Made by a program: the position numbers and the translations under genes. Below the pieces are notes generated by a model, which ran no database searches, was not told where the DNA came from, and saw nothing but the letters and a program-made list of their open reading frames with translations. Source: Lethocerus indicus (taxonomy: Eukaryota; Arthropoda; Insecta; Hemiptera; Belostomatidae). From it: 64,000 bases of DNA. The stretch lies in assembly GCA_019843655.1 (NCBI GenBank), contig JACDQD010000009.1, positions 1,617,750-1,681,749 on the forward strand, given 5' to 3'. Of the stretch, positions 57,064 to 64,000 are shown one piece after another; position 1 is the first letter of the stretch, and each line of letters begins with the position of its first letter.

Positions 57064-57716
57064 ATATTAGTCAAATTACAAAATTGAAAATTTTGTCTAC
57101 AATCGATATTTTCCAGGTTATAACAACGGTTGAAATAGATACGTCACTCTATATTGGGTTATCAATGGGGCTATTCTGCGTTTTAACCGCTAATATTTTT
57201 AAAAAATTGACAAAATTTGATTTCTGCAACGACACTCGCTTGTATTTAAATTACAAAAAACTACTTCCGGCCTATACTAGAATCTTTTTTTTATTTATAC
57301 ACCATTGACTTACTAAAAATATATATCGAATTATATATTCCTTTACTGGATTTTATTATTATTTTTTTTTTTATTTCGTATTAAAAAAACTATTTTTCAT
57401 TTCTCCGTTAAAAACTCTCTGTCAGAAGATTGCACATAGTTCAAATAAATAATTTATAGCGAATAGAAAAAAATCTGAGAATGAAATGCACGAATCGCCT
57501 ATTTCGATTTGTGCAAAACATAAATATATCAGTACATTTCATTTGACTGCGAATATATTCTATATAAAAAAACCAAATAAATATAACTCTTCTCTTTTAA
57601 AATATATTATAGGTTTTTTTTCGATTAAAATAATATCTTTAAAATCATAAAATATAATAATAATAATAATAATAAAAAACAAAATATAAACTCTTTTCAA
57701 CTTTCGTCGGATGGTA
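57064..57716 (-). other. Likely 3' untranslated region of lin-52 and beyond
   Basis: Downstream of the lin-52 stop codon on the minus strand. The first AATAAA-type signals on that strand lie at about 57370-57375 and 57352-57357, which would give a 3' UTR of roughly 340 bases. A (TAA)n run at 57655-57675 falls in it. A plus-strand open frame at 57084-57308 with a hydrophobic segment has no known match. Confidence 0.35.
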
Positions 57717-57865
57717 TCATTGCCGTTTTCGTTTTCCGACCATCAGTATGTTGAGGAACCTGCCGCGCGTCATCTCTTTCGCTTCTTCCAGACCCAACCT
57801 GTAAGCGGTGTCTTGCAATCTCTTCACTTCGTTAATCAATGCCTCGGTAGATAGCCCGCTGTAAT
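57717..57865 (-). CDS. lin-52: lin-52, C-terminal coding exon
   Basis: Encodes the conserved C-terminal helix of LIN52, a subunit of the MuvB core of the DREAM and MYB-MuvB complexes that control cell-cycle genes in the nucleus. The exon reads STEALINEVKRLQDTAYRLG and LEEAKEMTRGRFLNIL, then a short basic tail and a TGA at 57719-57717. From memory of the family, human LIN52 has LMEKVRGLQNLAYQLG and LDESREMTRGKFLNIL here, and the length from the aligned position to the end is similar. I set the acceptor at 'taaattaaag' (exon starts 57865), because it joins in phase with the donor of the exon at 58375. A second AG at 57860-57859 is possible. The last residues are basic (KRKRQ). Confidence 0.9.
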
Positions 57866-58107
57866 CTTTAATTTAGAAAATATATATTATTAAAAACAAT
57901 AGATAGAAAAATGTATTACGAAGATAGCGAAATAATTACAAAACTTCTTGGACAGGCAAGAGTAAGAGTGTTTCTTCTTCTTGGCATAAGAGGTAAGTTC
58001 AATTAATATTCTCTAAAAAAAAATTTAAATCCGAAAATATTTACCGAAGCGCAGCAAATTCAACTCCTATCCTAGCAATTTCCAAGTTTATAAATTCTCA
58101 GTCAAAT

Positions 58108-58298
58108 GCCGCCTGACAAAAGTAATCAACAATTTGATAAGATGTGGTCTCGAGGAGTTCTTCACAGGAGGGGAATCGAAAATTTGTCGGAAATATCGGC
58201 GAATATATAGTAGATTAATAATTAAAAGTGTTTTTTTTTTCGGCGAAATAAAACGAATTCCAAAGTCAAAATGTCGACTTTTGGGTACCCCCGATACA
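58108..58298 (+). mobile_element. Mariner-type MITE in a lin-52 intron
   Basis: Lies between the second and third coding exons. 'aagtaatcaacaatttgat', 'gaatcgaaaatttgtcgg' and the right end 'aaaatgtcgacttttggg', 'tacccccgata'. It has some base loss in both terminal repeats. Confidence 0.8.
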
Positions 58299-58374
58299 CA
58301 TTTAGGTCTGTGTCGGCAGAGTTTTAAAAAAAAAAAAGAGATTATTTCGGTTACTCTTCACGCGATGTACTCAC

Positions 58375-58488
58375 AATTGAGTCTGCTGTTGTCCTCTTCA
58401 TCGAAAGAGTTCAGATTGGTCAACGACTGTTTTGGGTCACGTTAGGTTGGACAACGAGTTGCGAGCTGCATACTCTGTAACACCCGGA
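58375..58488 (-). CDS. lin-52: lin-52, middle coding exon with broken frame
   Basis: Minus strand. A very good acceptor ('ttattatttgttgcag') precedes 58488 and a GTGAGT donor follows 58375. At the start one frame reads PGVTEYAARNSLSNLT, matching the family's PGVAEFAAS segment that follows the WPE block. Its next codon is TGA. Another frame near the end reads SFDEEDNSRLN, in the place of the acidic DDIDML segment, and joins in phase with the last exon. The exon is 114 bases, a multiple of three, and the two parts differ by one base in frame. The frame needed at the end is also the one entered from the first exon if its GTAAGT donor is used. Two compensating indels, or one indel plus another donor, would restore a protein of about 112 residues. 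Sequencing error, real mutation, or unusual splicing cannot be separated here. Confidence 0.7.
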
Positions 58489-58499
58489 CTGCAACAAAT

Positions 58500-61180
58500 A
58501 ATAAAATACAGTATAAAACGATTAAAAAAAAAAAAAAAATCGGTACCACTCATAATAGAAGAGTAAAAATATTCGACGTTTCATCACTCAAAATTGGAGT
58601 TACTATAGAATTTTTTTTTCTGCAAGACTATTTGTACAGATACAACAATGTTATTAAACTGTTCTGCAAACAACTGTTGTTAATCCGTATTTAACATAAA
58701 ATATTCGGAGCTAATGATTTAAAAAAGTACATTCAGTATGTTCATAAACTGTAGAATTTAAAAAAATAATATTACATTTACATCTGGCCTGTTTGTTTTA
58801 AATAGAAAATGAGAAACATTTTTATTTTAATACAGTGAATGTCTATTTAATATTGGGACTTTCTATTCCTGTTTATAATGGCCAGTTTGTCAGACGGTTA
58901 TATATTTTTGAAATATTAACAAACAGAATTTATTTGGCCAATCAAATAAACTTATAGAGCTGAACGTTTGGAGGATAAAAAAATGTATTTCCAAAAAAAT
59001 TATAGTATACAGAATTTTGTTATGTGATCAGTCCATTTTGAACTTCTTATAAATTCAACGTAAAAGCTTTTTTTTTAATATTGAACAGTTCACACTGATC
59101 TTATGATTATATAAGTGCCTTTTTATTTAAGAAACAGCGTTTTAAACAAATAACCATATTGTAAAAAACGATATGCTTAAAAAATGTAAAAACATTTAAA
59201 ATGTATTCAATTTAAATCCACTGTTATTAAATTGGACTGAAAAGATGAGTTTCAATAGTCTTAGAATAATCAAATGTTTCAACTTACGTCTTAGATCCAA
59301 CAAGAATGCACAAATTAATAAATGAAAAATATGTTTTAAAATGTATATTTGAAAAATACAACTATACTCCTAATTTAATTTTACAGGTTTTTCCAGCGAA
59401 ATAGAATTTTAACCAAGAGAAAAACTGGATTGTTTAAAATCATTTATTTTGAACATAGGCATGCATGTATATATTATAATTACCACTTCTTAATATATAC
59501 ATATATACATAATACTTAATACATATTAAGTAATAATGGCATATACATGTCTGTATACACATACTACTGTTTAACAGAAGAACAAAAATTATACTAAAGT
59601 GAATTTCTCTTTATTATCATTGTTATTATTCTTTCTTTCGTGTTATCAATTTCTGTAATAATATCCTAATTATAATTAAGTTTCCTATGAAATTTCATTA
59701 TAATGACTAAGTGTGCAACTAGTTCACATAATATTAATTTGACAAGTTTGATATTACATGATGTGCACTGTTATACTTTATAACAAGAATAATAAATTAA
59801 TTTATATATTACAAACCAAAAAAAAAGAAAGAAATTGCATTATTTTTAATTAGGTTAATATTTTATATACTATTAAATATATTATTTGTTTCAACTGCTA
59901 AACATTTTTAAACTACTAAGCTTTTGTGGCAATAATTTTTACAAAAAAAGGTTTTTATTAAGAAAAATAAAAAATGTCACCTTATATAACCTTTTATAAA
60001 ATCCATTAAAACACTATTTTCATACCACCTTCAAAAGATTTTTGAAATGGAAAAAGCAATTGGGCTGTTATTTAAAGCTACCATTAAAAATATGTTATAT
60101 AGTTTAATTTGTTTTTACCTTTGGTAATAATTTAATTTAACCTTGTGGTATTTTATTTTTAAAAATGTCTGTTTATTAGGGCAAATAAAAAAAAATTGAT
60201 GTCACCTTAATATTTACATGAAATATAAGAAATGTTAAAAAAGTAAATAGTGAGTCAGTGCACTTATAAATTACAAGTGGAAGTTTAATTTTTCAGGCCT
60301 TCATTCTTTCCTTTATTCATTTACAAATTTCAATACTGTAATATTGAAGAAATTACCATTGTTTTGAAGATTCCAAACTATTTGTTTTCATTAAAAAATG
60401 ATTCCAACAAATAATGTGGAAACAAAGTGTACAGAATAAAACTGAACAATATTTAAATCTTATTATATTTTCAAGAAACGTAAAATTCACAAAAATTTAA
60501 TAGAATGACAACAAAAATTATTTTCCTTTCGATGAATGTTAACAGGGAATGCGAGAATTATATTTAAATAAGACTTATTTTACAAATTATGTGTGTTATC
60601 AACTGATGATTTTTGGAATTACTGACAAATAGGAAACAAAATTAAAATATCAATAAAGGAAAGCATATTCCCTAATTTTTCACACAATTAACTAGGCCAA
60701 TAACTATTAATATCCAGACATAGAAAACAAGAATAAGCTCTATACTTGCATCGTTCAAATAAATATTTTGATTTTCAGTACAATTAGTTCAAACTAGAGA
60801 AAGCGTCAAATTTAGCTCTAAGCTGTTTTTTCACAGAAATATAGCTACGTGTAAATTTAATATTTCAAATATTAAACGCATAGATGATAACCCCAGAATT
60901 TAGCATAAATTGCGACACAGAATTATTAAAATATTCGGCCAAATTCGAAAGAAAATTTAAACAATTATCACTGAGCTAATTACCCATTAAACAAGAATCA
61001 AAGTTATAGTATTGTCTACATTAAACAGGCAGTAAGCAATCTAAATAATAGCTTTATAAGAGTGCATGTTTGAACTGATAATAAAATGGGTACAACCTTC
61101 ACTAAAATATTTTCGGCCGTGTATCTAGCTCGAAAAAGAAACAATATAAAAAATATACCGTTTAAATAATATTATTGAAA
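58500..61180 (-). other. lin-52: Large lin-52 intron
   Basis: About 2.7 kb of AT-rich sequence between the first and second coding exons, free of the foldback and satellite families that fill the rest of the window. No nested gene or further LIN52 exon was found. Word repeats such as 'atacatatatacataat' occur at 59490-59520. Confidence 0.6.
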
Positions 61181-61186
61181 ACTTAC

Positions 61187-61273
61187 TAGCTTCGGGCCAG
61201 AGCTCTGGCGACGATCTATCCAGCTTCTCCAGACTGAGCAAGCTTTTTTCCCACTCAGACATAATACGATCAG
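61187..61273 (-). CDS. lin-52: lin-52, first coding exon
   Basis: The ATG at 61262-61260 starts MSEWEKSLLSLEKLDRSSPE, followed by LWPEA and a GTAAGT donor after 61187. LLSLEKL fits the LxSxExL motif by which LIN52 binds the pocket of p107/p130 or RBF. The following RSSPELWPE holds the serine (second S of DRSSP) equivalent to human Ser28, whose DYRK1A phosphorylation promotes DREAM assembly; those roles are established for LIN52. An acceptor ('atatttttcag') lies just before 61273, so the ATG exon probably follows a leader exon. The start was chosen because it is the first ATG after this acceptor and gives a family-typical N-terminus. Confidence 0.9.
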
Positions 61274-61812
61274 CTGAAAAATATCGAAAAGAGAGAAACG
61301 AAAAATTTAAAAAAAAAAAAAATAAAATATCGAGCACACACATATCATCGACTGTACGGAATTGTTTCCGCAGGGTTGAGGTGACACACTGCGATAACTT
61401 TAGACGTTAACTCTGTACGCAGGGGGGGGAAAAATATCATCGTAAGGGTAGGGAAAATTTGATCGGTTTAAGCTTTCGAGGGGTGAGATACCTACAGGCT
61501 AATTTATATATCTTTCCCTGAGGTTGTTTTGACAAAAATTAAAAAGAAACGGTATTGTCAGTCGGTATTTTAGAAGGCTCAGAAGTGTTGTGACTTTAAG
61601 ATGAAAGTTACGGGGGTGAGGGGGGACTTAACAAGTCGGCGAAAAAGTGGAATCGGGCCCCGATCTTTAGGACGGATGCAGACAAAAGGGAACGGAGAAA
61701 AGCCGACACGGGGACCCCTGCCGCCCCCGTCTGCGCCCCCCCCGATTTTACGCCGATCCGAGGCGTAAAATAACGGTTAACATTTTCAAATATACGAAAA
61801 TTTAAACGATAC

Positions 61813-61934
61813 CTCAACCAACTGCAGCCGCCCGAAGGGCCGCAGTCAAAGTGTCGGCTCCGGTCTGTAAATCGGTCTGTTCATCGTCCCCGTCCAAAAC
61901 TGAGCGACGCCCACACAACTCCAATAGAGAATCG
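61813..61934 (-). CDS. Exon candidate upstream of lin-52
   Basis: Minus strand, flanked by an acceptor-like 'tatttattcgttag' before 61934 and a GAG/GTATCG donor after 61813. One frame is open and looks like real protein: DSLLELCGRRSVLDGDDEQ, then TDLQTGADTLTAALRAAAVG, with a TGA only two bases before the donor. Codon choice is mixed and natural. Either this is the last or an internal exon of an unrecognised protein, or it is a non-coding leader exon of lin-52, spliced to the acceptor at 61273. In support of the second, a TCAGT initiator-like word lies at 61903-61899, and a 12-codon upstream frame (ATG at about 61886) would precede the true start. Confidence 0.4.
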
Positions 61935-61939
61935 CTAAC

Positions 61940-63085
61940 GAATAAATATGTAAACAACGTTAAATACGAACGTTAGATTCGAGAACAATATGGCGACGGC
62001 AACCGCCCAGAGTTGCCAACCCACCTCGTCCCACAGATACAAATAACCTAAAATATATACACGTAATTATAATTATCGTTGAAATCCGACGTAAAACTAT
62101 TTTCGGCGCAATTGGAACGCAAGAAAATAATTAAACTATAAAATTTCAATTTTATACATCCAATGAATAGAAGAAAGTTGAATTAAATTCATCTTTATAT
62201 ACCCCGCTAGCCGACTGTATATTCGTCGTATTGAACACGATTAGGCGGTATTGAAAATTGATGACGGGGCCTAAATGAAATAAATTTTTTCCCCGATCCT
62301 TTGCAACGTTCCGCTCGAGTCGAAACCCGCCGGTCGTATACAGGCGCCCCCGTTATATGCCACCATTGCCGGTTGTGCCCAATTCGTAAATGGATTCCCG
62401 AAATAACGACTGGGGTTGCGCGCAATATCAGCTGGAAAAGCGACACCGGGGTGGGGACGGAAGGGGGGGGCGTCTCGGCCGGAAAACCGGGATCGGAGAC
62501 GCGCTATAATTCAAAACGCGGGTCCGAGTTATATGTACATTTTAAGGACGGAAGCCGGATAAAGAGGGCTGGGGGTTGTATTGCTTGAGCGAGATCTGGC
62601 CATCGGGATTCTCCCCATCGTCGGTAGTATTCCAACAATTATAGTACAGTAAGCTGGTAAACTACACTATACTCATTATGTAAAAATGTATATTTAATTT
62701 ATACACCCCCCTTATTTATATAAAACTTTATCTATAAAAAATGGATAATGACAAGTGTTTGTTAGTAATAATAGTGTCGATTACGAGAACTAGTAGATAG
62801 TTTAAAATTAAATTAATTCACGATTATATAACTGAAGCAGTTATAGCTATTTCATAGCTGGTGGCGTCATTTGTAACATTCCCCGTTGTGACTACAGCCG
62901 ACTTCGTTTTTCCGATAATGACGTAGCTTCAATGCCTCCGATATAGTAGTACCGCTTACAAAATTCAGTCCGGCACTGCCGGCTTAGCACTGTGGCTGCT
63001 TACGTAACGTTAAGCCAGGACTTTCACGCGGCTTTAAGGTACGACCTTAAGGCGACACCGGCGGTGTCTGGAATTGACGAATTAT
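61940..63085. other. Anonymous DNA, no gene seen
   Basis: 62270-62590 is GC-richer and open in several frames on both strands (longest 95 codons, plus, 62301-62588), without a recognised domain. The remainder is AT-rich and empty. Confidence 0.4.
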
Positions 63086-63089
63086 CGAG

Positions 63090-63296
63090 TGTATTTTCGG
63101 GTTTCGGCCTCTCGCCGTCTTCAGTAGCGGTGTTGTTGGTCACTTTGGATGCTTTTTGGGGCATCCTCCTCCCTCACTGCACTGTCGCTTGTACTGTGTG
63201 GTGGTTTGTCGTACCCCTTTTTTGATGGCGAACAGCCGTTAACCGGTCTAGCAAAAGACGCTGAAACCAGCGAGAGGAGACGGGAAATCGATGGTA
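63090..63296. mobile_element. Foldback MITE copy, diverged
   Basis: Left arm 'gcctctcgccgtcttcagtag' type, hairpin 3 'ggatgctttttggggcatcc' clearly preserved, then 'tccctcactgcactgtc'. Right arm reduced to 'aaccggtctagcaaaagacg' and 'gcgagaggagacggg'. Confidence 0.75.
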
Positions 63297-63299
63297 TTT

Positions 63300-64000
63300 T
63301 TTGTTAACAAAATAATTCAAACACCTTATTCAATCCCAGCGAATGATTTCTGTATTATTTTCGGGAAAACAAATTTTTTTTCACATTAAATTACCGGCCC
63401 TAAGTCGGGCCTTTCAATTTACTTCATACCTCCCTCTTTGATGTAATATTTATAGCTAAATTAGTTGTAATATATTTTTAAACATCTATTCCATTAATAT
63501 TTCAGTTTAAATAAATGCCTCCACTGTGGCCCGTTTTTGCGTCAGTACCCTGTTTGTTTTCATCGTTAGACCTGTTTCGGCCTCTCGCCGTCCTCAGTAG
63601 CCGGACGATTTCGCAACGTCTGTTGGTCATAATAAATGCCGGTAGGGACAAGAGGTCCTGGGGCCCGGCTGTTTAGCTGCGTGTTGAGCATTGAACTTGA
63701 CTGAACAAGTTTCCATGTTGGGGAAACATGAGGCACACAGCCTCATGACACATCCGCAATCCTCCCCCCCCCCCACCCCACCACCCCTACAATACATTAT
63801 ATTGTAGTATTTTCTTTGTCCGACCGATAATAGTGGGGGGACAAAAAATGTTCAGACCGGTGGGTGAGCGTCGAACGAGGAAACGGTACGAAATATTAAA
63901 TATACGCGGGCACCGGGGAGATATAAAAATAATAATCTTATCAATTTATGAGGGTCTTGAACAAATAGATAAATTACAAGGGCAAACAGGATGTTTTAAC
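63300..64000. other. Anonymous DNA to window end
   Basis: A foldback scrap ('cctgtttcggcctctcgcc', 'gtcctcagtagccgg') lies at 63570-63605. Three closely spaced hairpins occur at 63694-63747. A C run lies at 63765-63775. No gene recognised. Confidence 0.45.
63694..63747. other. Cluster of three small hairpins
   Basis: AACTTG (63694-63699) pairs with CAAGTT (63706-63711), GTTTCC (63709-63714) with GGAAAC (63722-63727), and CATGAGGC (63727-63734) with GCCTCATG (63740-63747), the last with a loop of only ACACA. Overlap at GTT and at the shared C means that they compete or stack. No RNA family recognised. Confidence 0.6.

Noticed and set aside
62301..62588. 95-codon frame with HHCRLCPIRKW resembling a zinc-binding motif of a reverse transcriptase gag region
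   Set aside because: Only one partial cysteine-histidine cluster with wrong spacing; the opposite strand is also open.
31..64000. CRISPR array, suggested by regularly spaced repeats
   Set aside because: Repeats are long, degenerate satellites or palindromic MITEs; there are no unique spacers of constant length and the DNA is eukaryotic.
1..64000. tRNA, rRNA or snRNA genes
   Set aside because: No cloverleaf with correct conserved bases and no known small-nuclear RNA motif was seen by eye; a covariance search would be needed to exclude them.

Overview
This looks like a repeat-dominated stretch of eukaryotic nuclear DNA, most likely from an arthropod and probably an insect. Nothing bacterial, such as operons, ribosome-binding sites or long intronless genes, is visible. 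The arthropod inference rests on a LIN52-type gene with introns, a fragment of a Jockey-clade LINE, decayed mariner transposases of the mellifera kind, and mariner-type MITEs. Almost all long open frames in the window are chance readings through repeats and were left out.

The one gene I recognise is lin-52 (DREAM/MuvB complex subunit). It lies on the minus strand at about 57717-61273 and has three coding exons. The N-terminal exon carries the pocket-protein binding motif and the phosphorylatable serine. The C-terminal exon carries the conserved helix. The middle exon is needed but its reading frame is broken. A good protein-like open stretch upstream (61813-61934) is either a 5' leader exon of lin-52 or an exon of another gene.

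Layout: 1-420, decayed GCATTTT-type repeat; 420-5300, satellite with a unit of about 103 bp; 5240-7290, GCATTTT-type satellite that changes orientation; 7340-11300, first cluster of a foldback (palindromic) MITE family; 11750-12880, AT-rich 'ggataac' array; 13540-14740, second GCATTTT-type array; 15440-18280, more foldback copies; 20740-21190, a third, diverged GCATTTT-type array; 21680-27640, foldback copies plus a Jockey remnant; 28735-29815, mariner MITEs inside a tandem duplication; 30970-41760, densest foldback zone, with one direct and one inverted segmental duplication; 42120-43130, tandem repeat of about 181-188 bp; 45900-51460, mixed MITEs, ending in the longest foldback copy; 51936-52475, internally deleted mariner; 53575-54160, foldback copies; 54160-62060, an AT-rich and quieter domain holding lin-52; 62060-64000, unassigned DNA with two more foldback fragments.

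The most notable system is the foldback family. Each copy is a large palindrome whose two arms each contain three further local hairpins. Its ends read CCTGTTTTGTGG and are usually flanked by TA. About 40 full, partial or minimal copies occur here. I know of no described family with this arrangement, but I could not search a repeat database.
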